This document shows, in pieces, positions 32,747-43,358 of a stretch of 64,000 nucleotides of DNA; position 1 is the first letter of the stretch; the number at the start of each line of letters is the position of its first letter. The position numbers were made by a program, and so were the translations under genes. Source of the stretch: Apostichopus japonicus (taxonomy: Eukaryota > Echinodermata > Holothuroidea > Aspidochirotida > Stichopodidae); the NCBI RefSeq assembly GCF_037975245.1, contig NC_092571.1, forward strand, positions 17,729,917 through 17,793,916, given 5' to 3'. The notes beneath the pieces are model-generated. The model saw nothing but the letters and a program-made list of their open reading frames with translations. It was not told the DNA's origin and ran no database searches.

Positions 32747-34736
32747 GTAAGACAATATTTAAAGACCTCAAATATGACATTTAATCTGTCTTTCTTTTCT
32801 TTCCTTGGTTACAAAATTATGTCACGAAAGGAAAAAAAATTGCACGTTTCGTTTCAACGGTATATTTTGTTATTACCCGTTTGCAAACAGTCAAGGACAG
32901 TTTAATTGCCATGCTAGCTGTAACAGAAAGGTCCCATCATTTTTATTTCAAAGTCTGACAGCTGGTGATGTGTTTTACTTTGTACATCAATCCAGTCTGT
33001 CGGCTTGAATGGTCAAGTAATTAGTCTTCAATGGACAAAGGCAATTTTGCAGAAATTTGAAAATTCCAAACTTCGAATATTTGCACAGGATTTTTACGAA
33101 TGTAGTACCACAGTAAGTTGTAGGCAATATAACAAAGACTGTCTTTAATTGGCACTGAAAATTCTACATTCTTTAATTTCAAGAAAATATCTATATACAA
33201 CGGTTTCTCAATTGAGGTTGATCAAAAGGTACCCCTTGAGATACGAATACAAAATTGCCTTGTTCGTTAGGCCCGCCTAAAGAAAAACAGTCTTCCTCAA
33301 ATTCATCGAGCAATAATAAATTGTTACTTGATAGCATAAACTACCTCAAATATTACTGCCATTAAGATTCATCCTTAAGCGCACCTAATTAATTGACCAG
33401 CTCAGTGGCGGCGGAACCGGGGGGGGGGGGCTTGGGGGCTTAGCCCCCAATGAAAAAGTTGAGGGGGCAAATGCATGATAAGCCCCCCAAAATTTACCAA
33501 GGCTCCGAAACGTGCATCTGCTCATTTTTCAATGCATACTTGTCGATCTGTCCGATGCACACGTATACTAGGTGTAATAATTCGATATGATAATTGATTG
33601 TCTGTATCATGCCTCATCGAATATTAGTGTTTTAAATAAGAGTGTAATAAGCTAAACGCTACACTCATCAAAATTTGCGTTTAAACTACGAGTACACGCA
33701 AGGCGTGGAACATGGCTCTATGTTTAAACGCAATCAATTATTAAACGAACAAAAACACAATATTAGCATTTCACCTATACTGTATGGGGTAGCCTACATG
33801 ACTTCGTGACAGTGCTTGGATCATAGAAATTTGTTGGCAACTGCACATGGTTTTGGAATTGTCCATTTGTTGACATTAAGAAATGCTTTCTGTTTTTTCT
33901 TATGATATTTATTTAATTATTGCATTTAATTGCAAGTAGCAGTTTACTACACTCAAAAACGTCTTTGCGAGTACACTACGAGTAATAGCTTCTCTCTTAA
34001 AATAAAAAGTATATACAAAAAAAAAACCCCATACAAATTACAATGTTTTTACAGATTTTTACGTGCAATCTGAGAAATTGCAGGCTTGAGACCCATATTT
34101 TAGGGCTAAGTGTTCGCAGCCTAAAACACTCGGGAAGTGCCGTTTCCGGCCATCTGGGGGTTGAAAAACCCAAAATTTTCTTGTACGCTCCAGGCCAACA
34201 GATGGTAGCGCTCCGCTTAGATAGTCTCCACAAATTAGCCCCCCCCCCAATATTTTTCCCGTTCCGCCGCGCCTGGACCAGCTACCATGATTGTGAACAC
34301 AAGTGTTCTAATGGCCAGCACTACTTTCCTGTGTGTGAAGACAAATTTGGCTCGACCACTGAAATAGTACACTGTGTGTTTGTACATGAATTTGTGCAGA
34401 GGAGCGGTCAGTATGGCTAACCTAACCAACTCTGGGTAGATATTTAATCTCCCCTGTTCATGGCCAAAGTTAGGGGACTCGGGTGGTATATGCTACAGTA
34501 TAGGTGGGGAATATCGTAATGTTACAAATTGCCTTCATTATGCATAGCATGACGTCGCCGAGCAAGGGCACACCTCACAGATTCTGCAGGAAGTCAAAAG
34601 TCAAAAGCAGATCTCGATGAGGTTGATGATACATACTTGGTTAGGGGCAACTGCGGATTAAAGTTATTCAACCCCGCCACACCCTCATATAGCCTAATTT
34701 TTGTTTGTCATTCTTTCTCTCATGTTTCTATTATAG
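32747..34736 (+). other. Intron 27, with hAT-like element
   Basis: The intron is 2 kb, of which 873 bp is the transposon at 33403-34275. The rest is AT-rich with no gene. Confidence 0.75.
33403..34275. mobile_element. Non-autonomous hAT-like DNA transposon, 873 bp
   Basis: The left end reads CAGTGGCGGCGGAACCGG; the right end, reversed, reads CAGGCGCGGCGGAACGG. The element is flanked on both sides by GACCAGCT (33395-33402 and 34276-34283), an exact 8-bp target duplication, which is the hAT hallmark. The inner part at 34090-34225 matches 59110-59225 in inverted orientation, so the two elements are related. No transposase is encoded. Poly-G follows the left end. Confidence 0.85.
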
Positions 34737-34811
34737 TGAATTGCGATAATGCAAACTGCCCCCCTGCTACTTTCTGTTTGGAAACAGAACAGGAAACGTT
34801 ATGTCTCGACC
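34737..34811 (+). CDS. Exon 28: four-cysteine module 3
   Basis: The exon has 25 codons, acceptor TTATAG ending at 34736 and donor C/GTAAGT. It encodes NCDNANCPPATFC and EQETLCLD. It is shorter than the previous two because the DP lead is missing. Confidence 0.9.
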
Positions 34812-36092
34812 GTAAGTTATTTCAGTGATATTTTAGAGAACATTTTGTGGATGAGTTCAAGGATTCATATGATCAGTGCTCCAAAACTAATGAATATTCA
34901 ATGTTAGTGCAAGACCCAATCGTCTTACTTCAAGGTTTTTTGTTTTTCTTCCCGATAGAGACGGGAACAATCACGGGTACCCGTTTTCAAACATTTCGGA
35001 CCTCCCATGGGTACCTGTTCATTACGCATTCGACCTACAACTCAACTATAGGCCTATACTCAGGGCATACATAAACCTATAGTTTTACTCCTGTATGTAT
35101 AGGCTATGAGACCTTTAGTAGTAAGATCGTTAACAAATGTAAGTGTAAACTGTTGACTGATTTATAAGTGCAAGGCCGCATCTTTATAGTTACTTATAAA
35201 CCAAAATCAACAGGTGATTTTTTTTCCATCAGTGATGTATTTTAGTGATCCATGAAATTTTATGTAACTCACAAGTGTTAACAACTGTACGGCTTTGCAA
35301 GCCTAACAGTGCAATGAATGGATTACTCATGAAAAATGTGCGTGATTGAAGAATTCCTTAGCGTATTTGTTGGGGTATATTTGCATAAAATTGACAGTAT
35401 AATTTGCAAACCAAAAATTTTCACAGAACTTGGTACGGCACTTTTACTGAACAGCGGTATTAATACTTACAATATAGGCCTCTCCAACGTGTTCTTTCAT
35501 AGCTGTGTATACTAAGGCTAGCCCTTTACACCTAACGGATAAAGATAGAAGATAATATCACTAAATGGTGAAATTATTGAAGATTACACTTAATTTTTTG
35601 CCTCCCTTTCATTACTTTAATTAAGTAAAACTGAGAATGGAGAACAATGTGCGTGACTTTAAAATTTGTGGATCAGGTGGTAACAGCTTGGACCAGCTGG
35701 TAGTATTTTTTTGATCGGTCCCCCTGATTACTAGGGGGACCCCATTCTCACCACTAGTTCCAGATTTGTAAATAGGGTTGGAGTTGTTTACATCTCTCTG
35801 GTTGGGATCTGTAATGTCTGCTTGGAGAGTGAATTGGTAGTGGGAGGGCAGTGGAAGGGGATGGGGAAGGGGGGGGGGGGCAGTGGTAGGGGAAGGGAAG
35901 TGCATTGGGAGGGGTATGGGGAAGGGAGAGTAGGGGTATGGGGAATGGAGGGTAGGGGAAGGTTAAAGGGAGGGTAGGGGATGGGGAAGGGACGGCAGTG
36001 GTAGGGTTTGTTACTGAAGACATTCAAATATTGTTTCATTGTTGGTCATATACCATCATGATAAACTCTTACCTTTCTATCGTATCATTTAG
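34812..36092 (+). other. Intron 28, with G-rich tract
   Basis: The intron is 1.3 kb. The part 35835-36005 is strongly G-rich (listed separately). No gene seen elsewhere. Confidence 0.75.
35835..36005 (+). repeat. G-rich tract with quadruplex potential
   Basis: More than twenty runs of three or more G occur in 170 bp on the coding strand, mostly as GGGGAAGGG, GGGTAGGGG and one run of about 12 G. The tract ends 87 bp before the exon 29 acceptor, so nascent RNA could form G-quadruplexes near that splice site. Confidence 0.8.
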
Positions 36093-36170
36093 TATTTACT
36101 CAGGACCTTGTGCCCTGCATGCCGGTGTGCAACCCTGGAGAGACTTGCCTAGGAGCAGTATGCGTTCAAG
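36093..36170 (+). CDS. Exon 29: four-cysteine module 4 (short GETC type)
   Basis: The exon has 26 codons, acceptor CATTTAG ending at 36092 and donor G/GTAAAG. It encodes PCMPVCNPGETCLGAVC. The last gap is only four residues, in contrast to 8-13 in modules 1-3. It is the first of five modules of this compact subtype (exons 29, 30, 35, 36, 42). Confidence 0.9.
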
Positions 36171-36815
36171 GTAAAGGTCCTAACAAAGTAGCTCGTAACA
36201 TTGGGCGGGGGTAGGGGGAGGGGGAAATAAGTATGACTTCCATTAACCTTGCACCATCACTATTACAACAGATTATTAAACATTTTTATGAATTTCTATT
36301 TAAAGTAACTGGCTACCTAGAAACATTCAATAAGAGTATACTGCTGTCAATCACTAGTATATGTCATCACTGGGTTTACCAGATTACATGTGTTATGCAT
36401 TGGCCCTTAAATACAGTGGTACAACTTGCCTTTTAATAAATTGAAATATTTAATAAATTAACACGTAGTACGTCATTATTAGCTCCCCTTGTCACAAGTA
36501 AAGTTATGTTATTGTTATTGCCATGTTTGTTTTGTAATTATTTAGCTGTTCCAAACTTCCATTAGCCTTTAAAATAAGCATTTCGACTGAACACAGAGTT
36601 CCCACTGAAGGATTGCTACTCCTCCAGTAAATTGAGTCTTGTTACTAGAGATTGCAATGTTTACGTTGCTTCTCCAGAAAACTGCTTCAATTTGTTAAAT
36701 TGGGAGGGTTAAATTAGAGGGTTAAATTCGGAGGGTTAAATTTGGGGTTAAATTGGAAGGGTTAAAACTGCTATGAGAAGTGTTTTAGTGCTTCTTCTTC
36801 TTCGGCTTTTTGCAG
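36171..36815 (+). other. Intron 29
   Basis: The intron is 645 bp. The last 110 bp contain a GGGTTAAATT-type repeat (about 36704-36770). No gene. Confidence 0.75.
36704..36770 (+). repeat. Short GGGTTAAATT tandem repeat
   Basis: Five copies of GGGTTAAA with variable G-rich spacers (AGAG, TCGGAG, TTG) lie within 67 bp. It resembles, but is not, the animal telomere repeat TTAGGG. It ends about 45 bp before the exon 30 acceptor. Confidence 0.75.
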
Positions 36816-36887
36816 ATCCTGTTGCAATCATCCCGTGTGTTCAAGCCTGTGGTATTGGAGAAACGTGTGTCCAGGGTAACTGTATAG
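36816..36887 (+). CDS. Exon 30: four-cysteine module 5 (short GETC type)
   Basis: The exon has 24 codons, acceptor TTTTTGCAG ending at 36815 and donor G/GTGAGT. It encodes DPVAIIPCVQACGIGETC and VQGNC. It is most similar to exon 36 (DPQVIQQCDPAC), which supports a block duplication of the following exons. Confidence 0.9.
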   Translation: MLLQSSRVFKPVVLEKRVSRVTV

Positions 36888-36899
36888 GTGAGTCTTTTA

Positions 36900-36990
36900 A
36901 GGTGGTTTTCGAACCTGGGCCTCCTGCCTTATATACATACACCCTAACCAACTAGGTTGTGGACACTGATTGTAAGTCCAGAGGTTCGAA
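36900..36990 (-). mobile_element. tRNA-derived SINE fragment, antisense
   Basis: On the minus strand an A-box-like TAGTTGGTTAGGG (36942-36954) precedes the B box GGTTCGAAAACC (36904-36915) at tRNA-like distance. A second B-box-like GGTTCGAAACC lies on the plus strand at about 36981. The piece starts only some 16 bp after the exon 30 donor. Confidence 0.6.
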
Positions 36991-37073
36991 ACCAGTAGGG
37001 ACGGTCGTCATTCCACTGCAGGCTTTTGCCACCTGTATCGAACAATGCTAGTTCTGTTTATATTTGGGATGTA

Positions 37074-37180
<107 letters not shown>

Positions 37181-37440
37181 GAATTACGACCTTTGTTTGC
37201 TGTTCAACTGAGTTCAAGTCAACAGAGACGTTTAGTTAACAGTAACGAAATGAGTGATCGTATCACTTTTTTTTGCTCTTTTTTTTTATGTCTCTTGGTC
37301 CATCATAAACTTCTTTGCTTTTGTTTATTATTGGATGCAAGACCCTAGTATTGCTTATACAATTGTAAATCACCTACCTACTGCCCAACCGCCTGAAAGA
37401 TTAATCACTGAATAAATGAAGAAGATGCTTTCCATGGAGT

Positions 37441-38068
37441 GAGCAATTAATCCATGCTTTTGTTACATCCCGCCTTGATTTCTGTAATTCTATTTTCATT
37501 GGCCTTCCAAAAAATCTGGTAATTCGTTTACAAAAAATTCAAAACTGGACTGCCAATTTTATCTTCAAGCAAACTAAGTTTACACATGTTACCCCTCTTC
37601 TTAAAGCATTACACTGGCTGCCAATTGAAACGCGTATACATTTCAAAGTCCTTATTTTAATCCACAATTGTATTTATAACCATTTATCTCTAAACTACGT
37701 TTCAGAACTTCTAATAGTAAAGCAATACAAGCATGCCACCCGTCAGTCAAAATTTATTACCCTCCTTGAACCTCGGACCAATGGGGTTACTTATGCCAAC
37801 CGTGCTTTTTCAGTTTCTGGTCCCAAATTGTGGAATTCCCTCCCAAACCATTTAAAATGTATACCTAATAAATCACTTTTCAAATCAAAACTAAAAACCT
37901 ACCTCTATGCTAAACATTTTTCAATTTGATTTGTAATTATATTTCATCGTTGCATTATTATTTTTGCTTTTCTTTCTATTCATATTTATATGTATGGCGC
38001 TTTTGACAACTATTTTGTTTATAATTAGCGCATTATAAATCTTAGTTATTATTATTCTTATTATTAAA
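37441..38068 (+). mobile_element. 5'-truncated non-LTR retrotransposon 3' end (CR1/Jockey-like)
   Basis: An uninterrupted 162-codon frame (37441-37926, stop at 37927-37929) encodes the C-terminal part of a reverse-transcriptase polyprotein. Signature phrases are HAFVTSRLDFCNS, VTPLLKALHWLPI and GPKLWNSLPNHLK, ending FKSKLKTYLY. A non-coding tail with GCGCATTATAAATC and a TTATTA-type simple repeat follows, as in CR1/L2-type LINEs. The lack of stops suggests a fairly young insertion. It is in the same orientation as the host gene. Confidence 0.85.
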
Positions 38069-38116
38069 GCACATCTTTAAAGATTGATTGTTTTGTTGGG
38101 TTTATTATAGGTATTT

Positions 38117-38353
38117 TCACTTTGGCACGGTCAAGGCAGTCTTTTAGAATCGAAAAATTTACTATGTTTTTGTGTCTTACAGATCCGTGCAACCCAGATC
38201 CATGCCTTCTTTTACAAGTCTGTACTGTTGTTGATGGAGCCGCCGTCTGCACCGGTAAGTAATGTTAGTCATGGTCGTCTGTGTTTATTTTATTCCCAGT
38301 TTGTAACGAATCACTTTGGCACGGTCAAGGCAGTCTTTTAGAATCGAAAAATT
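38117..38353. repeat. 43-bp exact direct repeats flanking exon 31
   Basis: Copies at 38117-38159 and 38311-38353 are identical, beginning TCACTTTGGCACGGTCAAGG. Exon 31 with its splice sites lies between them. The origin could be a local duplication or footprints of an insertion. Confidence 0.9.
38183..38254 (+). CDS. Exon 31: four-cysteine module 6 (DPC type)
   Basis: The exon has 24 codons, acceptor TCTTACAG ending at 38182 and donor G/GTAAGT. It encodes DPCNPDPCLLLQVC and DGAAVC. It opens the DPCxPxPC group that includes exons 32 and 37-39. Confidence 0.92.
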
Positions 38354-38819
38354 CACGGTGATTTAAGGGATATCTTGAATAGATTCTCCCTTAATCTATC
38401 GTAATAATACTCTCAATATAATAATATTGAGGATTTATTTAGCGCAGACATATCCATTGATAACGGTGCTCAATGGGCATGACAGTATTACCCTGGTCCA
38501 GGATAACCTGTCGTACATAGAGGCCACCCCTCCAACTCTTCAGAGCTTTTGATTTGTTACTTGGGTGAATCCGTTGGGAGATAGAATCGAACCATGTGAA
38601 GTGACATAGGAGGTCTTTCTTCTCAATTTTGTATCCAGATCGAGTGATACGAAATAGCAGATTTGATTCCTTACCTCCTGCAACGGTGCCAGGGCAGACA
38701 ACAAAACCATGCTTGCAAATTATTTAATTTTTTTTTTTTTTTAACATTCTTTCCCGTTTTCCATTTCTCTTCTTTCATTGTAATAATCACGTTCTTCCTT
38801 TTTCTCGTGTTTCCTGTAG
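38255..38819 (+). other. Intron 31
   Basis: The intron is 565 bp. It contains the second 43-bp repeat and, at about 38425-38600, a dispersed repeat with ATTTAGCGCAGACATATCC also found near 46350. No gene. Confidence 0.7.
38425..38600 (+). repeat. Dispersed repeat fragment (TTTAGCGCA type)
   Basis: The sequence GATTTATTTAGCGCAGACATATCCATTGATAACGGTGCTCAA resembles 46348-46395 (GATTTATAGCGCACCCATATCC, then GTGCCCAA). Both sit next to AATAAT-type microsatellites, as retroposon tails often do. Confidence 0.45.
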
Positions 38820-38891
38820 ATCCATGTGATCCGAACCCCTGCCCCGGAAATGGCGTTTGCACTCCAACTCCACCAACATTTCAATGTGCAT
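38820..38891 (+). CDS. Exon 32: four-cysteine module 7 (DPC type)
   Basis: The exon has 24 codons, acceptor TTCCTGTAG ending at 38819 and donor T/GTAAGT. It encodes DPCDPNPCPGNGVC and TFQCA. This is the closest to a real EGF-like first half (DPC..NPC..NG.C). Confidence 0.92.
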
Positions 38892-40327
38892 GTAAGTATA
38901 TACGCCGATTTTTCTAGATAATTTTTCTAGATACTGCGTGCATGGTCATGCAATTGTACTGATAGGATCAGCGGTACTAATATCTTACTTCCATAACAAC
39001 AGGACAGGAGGTGCAGATCCAGTCGGTTGGAGGTATACCTCTTCCCCCCTCCCCACCGTATGTGTTTTATTTCTCTATTTCTGCTTTTTTTTAATATTGT
39101 TTGTTCCCACCCCACCCCCCCCCCCCCAGCTGACAGCTTTGTAAATAAACTAAACCAAAAACTGTTAAAAATGCAGTATGTTAGATTCAAGTAATTTTAG
39201 AACCCCTGTAATTTAATGTAAAGGAACACAGCTGAAGAATGGTTTTGAACAGAATACTACGTCGGGCCCCTCAGCAGCCACTATAGCTACGAACTCGATC
39301 CTCCTTTTAAAGGACTGTAAAGACCATACACCCGTAGGGATACAAGCCTAAAACCTAAAGAGTAGCTAAACAAAGGGGATGCAATAAACCAGATCCTGCT
39401 CATTATTTCAGATTTATACCTGGATTTTAGAACGAAAGGCTATATTTCCAAACAGGATGAAGTAAATCCAAGAGAGTTAGGATCCTTTTTCGTTGCTAAG
39501 GGATCATGAAAATTGCGGTTACAAATTGGGATGCTAATTATAACCGAAACGATGAGTCTCTGAACTATCAGAAAGCACTCCCAGTAGTTCCATTACCGTA
39601 ATGAAAGTAACTACTTAAGTAGCTACTTAAGTAGCTACTTAAGTAACTACTTAAGTATCTACTTAAGTAACTACTTAAGTAACTACTTAAGTAGCTACTT
39701 AAGTAGCTACTTAAGTAACTACTTAAGTAACTAATTAAGTAACTACTTAAGTATCTACTTAAGTAACTACTTAAGTAACTACTTAAGTAAAAGTAATAAA
39801 TGTGATGAGAGAGGGAACAAAATCATAATCAACAGGGCTCTCCGGCATATGAACAGCGGTCATATTAGTCCTAATGTGTGGGGACCTGTACCCTATTGAT
39901 TTATGACTTGACAGAGGAGTCGGTCACAAGTGCATTTTACAAGCTGCGGACAGGCGCCGATGAACCGTCAAAATTAACACCAACTAGTTCATGGATACCC
40001 AACTTGCGCAGTTTCGCCAATCGCCAAAGTGAAGTGCTATAGAACGAGACGCGAGTCTGATCACTCACGGTGCCGCTACGATCTGAAGTCACGATTCGCA
40101 GAACTAAATAGGAAACGATATGACGACACCCGCTGTTGAATTAGGGCTTGGCTTAGAGAGGAGCATTAAAGGAGCATTCAAGACATTATAAAGACTTGTC
40201 TTACTACAGTCAGATTAATCTAGAAGTACCATCCATGCTGAATTTTTTATTGTATTGAAATATGAATTATTTTCTCCCTTTCTATTTCGTTCTTCCTATC
40301 TGTCTCACTCTCTCTTCTGTTTCGCAG
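38892..40327 (+). other. Intron 32, with 12-bp tandem array
   Basis: The intron is 1.4 kb. It contains a poly-C run at about 39115-39127 and the 12-bp array at 39606-39790. No gene. Confidence 0.75.
39606..39790. repeat. 12-bp tandem repeat, AGTAACTACTTA unit
   Basis: About 15 near-perfect copies alternate TAAC, TAGC and TATC in the middle. Each unit contains ACTTAAGT, a perfect palindrome, so both strands can form multiple hairpins. Confidence 0.95.
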
Positions 40328-40408
40328 CTCCGGATATTTGTTCGACCGTCACGTGTGATCCGAGAGGAACTTGTTTCGAAGCCACGCCAGGCCTGGCCGA
40401 GTGTGGAG
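40328..40408 (+). CDS. Exon 33: four-cysteine module 8
   Basis: The exon has 27 codons, acceptor TTTCGCAG ending at 40327 and donor G/GTAGGT. It encodes ICSTVTCDPRGTCFEATPG and AEC. It is the counterpart of exon 40 (LCSTLSCEPGTTCVEFTNT). Confidence 0.92.
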
Positions 40409-42607
40409 GTAGGTGAACTCAAAGAGAGTCATAAATGTGGCCGGAAAAAAAATAATTTGTGTTGTGTTGAGCACATGGGTTATTCAATATAATGCCACTC
40501 TCCCGGGCAGATACCTGCTTTTGAGTGATTCAAAATTTTTCATGCACTCTGATTTGTGCACAAACCATCAGGAGATTCACCGTGGCCTAATATTCAGCCC
40601 TACAGTAACAATATGTACTACGAAAGCGATTGAACACGAAGAACCTGTAGCTACAATAAAAGGTTACGAAATAAAAAATAAGAATTTTGAAAGAACGGCG
40701 AGACATATTTAACGTAGGGTATGTTGCCGATATTGACAAATTTGATCGAGCCAAGCTATAAGCTTGAGGCATGTGTTATTGATATGTTGTATGTTCATAC
40801 AGTTCCAATTAGACAATGCTTGAAATCTTTGATACTAGTAAAAAAAAAGTCCAACCTGGGTATAGTTTAATGCTCTGGTGAAAAAGGTTGGAATAGACCT
40901 CGGAGTATAGGGACACTATAGGGTCACTATAGGGAAACTATAGTGCCCCTATAGTCTCCCTATAGTGCAATATAGGTACACTATAGGGGCATTATACGGA
41001 AGCTATAGGGGCACAATAGGGACGCTATAGGGACGCTATAGGGGCACTATAGGGGCATTATAGGGACACTATAAGGACACTATAGGGGTACTATAGGGAA
41101 ACTATAGGGGCACCATAGGGACGCTATAGGGGCACAATAAGTCATATAATTTCGCTCTAAAGTATTTACACAGTTGGAGCGTTCCTTTCCATTGATAATC
41201 ACTTTATTCACCAATATTTTGATAGTATTTAAGGTACAAACCTGCTCCTTTCTTTAATGAAACTCTGGATCCATCACTGAGACCAAGGTAGAAGGGGAGG
41301 GGGGAGGGTCTACTATGACCTAAAGATTTCTAATGAAATTATAGCTAGCTACTTCTGAACTTTGACATCTTAAGTTACTGTTTTCTTCTGTACTGATATT
41401 CTTTCTTTCTACAGCGTCTGTGTCTTTGGTTTTTAGTTTTGTGGACTGGTTTCTAAGGACATATTAAATTTATCTATAGCCCCATAATAACCTTATCAGG
41501 CAGATTTGTATGTTAATTTCTCCTGTTAATTTAAAAGTAGTTATTTTTTATTAGAATTTCAAACAAATATGTTTTGTTTTAATGATAAATTCTCTTATTT
41601 AAAGATCTCATTAGCTTGACTGACCAATATTGTTTCAAATAAAGGAGTGAAATTCCAAATGTTTGACATTTTCTTATAGTCTATTAACTGTGTTTTCCTA
41701 CGTCAAAGGTCTGCTGTATAGCTCCCAACTATAGCACGCTATCATGAAAAGTATCTTGAGATTACGCAATCGACCCTGCCTTGGTCGTAAAATGACCTCT
41801 TTTTACCAATTAGTCTGCAACGCCTCTCATATATTATTTCTTGTATGAGGGTCATTGTGTGAATGCCAGATTAACTACATTCTAGACTGGAACATATTTC
41901 CACACAGTGTTTACACAAAGAGCCCAATGGTGTTAAGAAGCTGTGCAGGCTGTGTAGAGCCTACAGGACGATTGACCAATGTGGCAGGTCGATTCCGTAA
42001 TCACAAAACTTTCCTAGCCCCAGCGTGCTTTAATTGGAGCCAATGAAGCAGATCTTAAAATACAGTGATTTTTATAAGTGCCTTAACAACAACAGCAAAA
42101 AAGAGGATTGAATCAACTTCATTATTTGGTTATTCATGAATGTTCATTTGATGGAAAACTGTGATCAAGTTTGTAAAATAATCAGAAGGCGTGGAAAAAA
42201 ATTGCCAACCAATATCCAAGAAATAATTTTAAGTCACTTCAACATTAAAAGAAGGTAGCTTATTTATGTTCACCCATCAGTTATCAATATTTTTTGCCTA
42301 AATTGCGATGCATGTCTTCAAGACGATCCAGGACCCATATACACAGAATTATTATTATTTTTCATCGTTCTGTACTGTTTTCATGCTGGGTTTGGTTTGC
42401 AACGATTGGCCAGGTTACTTTGTAATTTTAACTAATACACTTGACTAGCAATTGCAGCTTTGAAACTTTGTCTATGATTAGCATATACGTATTATTTACT
42501 TGTTCGTTGTATCTTCTTTTTTTGGGGGGGGAGGTGGGGGTCGGGGGTGGGGGTCATGAATCAGGCAGATTTTTGAGAAATGAATGCTTTTTTGTTCTCC
42601 TTGGCAG
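40409..42607 (+). other. Intron 33
   Basis: The intron is 2.2 kb. It has a TATAGGG-type tandem array at 40906-41141. A TTTCTTTCTACAG at about 41414 looks like an acceptor, but no cysteine module follows. No gene. Confidence 0.7.
40906..41141. repeat. 11-bp tandem repeat, CTATAGGGGCA unit
   Basis: About 21 copies of CTATAGGGGCA, CTATAGGGACA and variants are present. A few copies near 40940-40975 are inverted (CTATAGTGCCCCTATAG), so the array contains internal palindromes. Confidence 0.9.
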
Positions 42608-42697
42608 TGTCTTGTCAGTCTCCGGATCAAAACTGTGGAGCTCTTGGTGGTTTCTGCCTTGATACAATCGCAGACATCACTGGATTTTGTATTTCAA
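42608..42697 (+). CDS. Exon 34: four-cysteine module 9
   Basis: The exon has 30 codons, acceptor CTTGGCAG ending at 42607 and donor A/GTGAGT. It encodes SCQSPDQNCGALGGFC and DITGFCIS. It is the counterpart of exon 41 (TCSSPLQNCASLETGAVC). Confidence 0.92.
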
Positions 42698-43283
42698 GTG
42701 AGTGCCTAACATCTGTATGTTCCAAATTTATCCATGTTTAAATAGCATTTGTTTTTGTTTTGTTTCTTGAAGCAGAATAATATTGAGCTGATTTTGATGT
42801 AGAAACAAGAAAATTTGACTCTATTGAACCCACACTTAAAATCCCATGCGCCAGGGATTATATTGCTCAGGCTGCACGAAAATAGCTAGATTGAACTTTT
42901 TTATCTTGAAAATAAGTAGAAGGAAAAAAATTGGGTAAAAATATTAATCATTTCAATAATCGATCTGTGTGGGCAGCCAAAATGAAGATAAATTCCGCAA
43001 CCATGTATGGAGAAAATCCCGCGACCCACCTGGCAACATTTTGTGACCCACTTTCTTGGGTTTGCAGCCCGTAATCTTGCAGATCGACCATCCTCTAAAA
43101 CCATTTTACTCGGAGCTAACGGATAATTCCCCGTGTGTCCGTTCTTTTTTCTTTTCTCTTTTGGCTTCATTGGATTGAGTCCTGAAGGTAAAACACCGAA
43201 CCCTTGAAAATAATAATTTTGTTGTAGTGGAATGTGAGGGTTCCGTTTGAGTGACTGAGTCGGCTCGCTCATCTCTTTTGCAG
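42698..43283 (+). other. Intron 34
   Basis: The intron is 586 bp. A long antisense open frame spans it and exon 35, but it has no recognisable domain and is treated as chance. Confidence 0.7.
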
Positions 43284-43358
43284 ATGGTGGTGAACCACTT
43301 GAATGTAATCCAGTATGTGGCGCCGGAGAAACGTGTCGAGTTGGTCTCTGTATTGGGG
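43284..43358 (+). CDS. Exon 35: four-cysteine module 10 (short GETC type)
   Basis: The exon has 25 codons, acceptor TCTTTTGCAG ending at 43283 and donor G/GTAGGT. It encodes EPLECNPVCGAGETCRVGLC. It is the counterpart of exon 42 (LLDCNPPCNDGLEAC). Confidence 0.92.

Noticed and set aside
39606-39790. CRISPR-like regular repeat
   Set aside because: The units are contiguous with no unique spacers, and the DNA is clearly animal.
41400-41470. Acceptor-like TTTCTTTCTACAG in intron 33
   Set aside because: The following frame has no cysteines and reaches a stop with no donor, unlike every real module exon.
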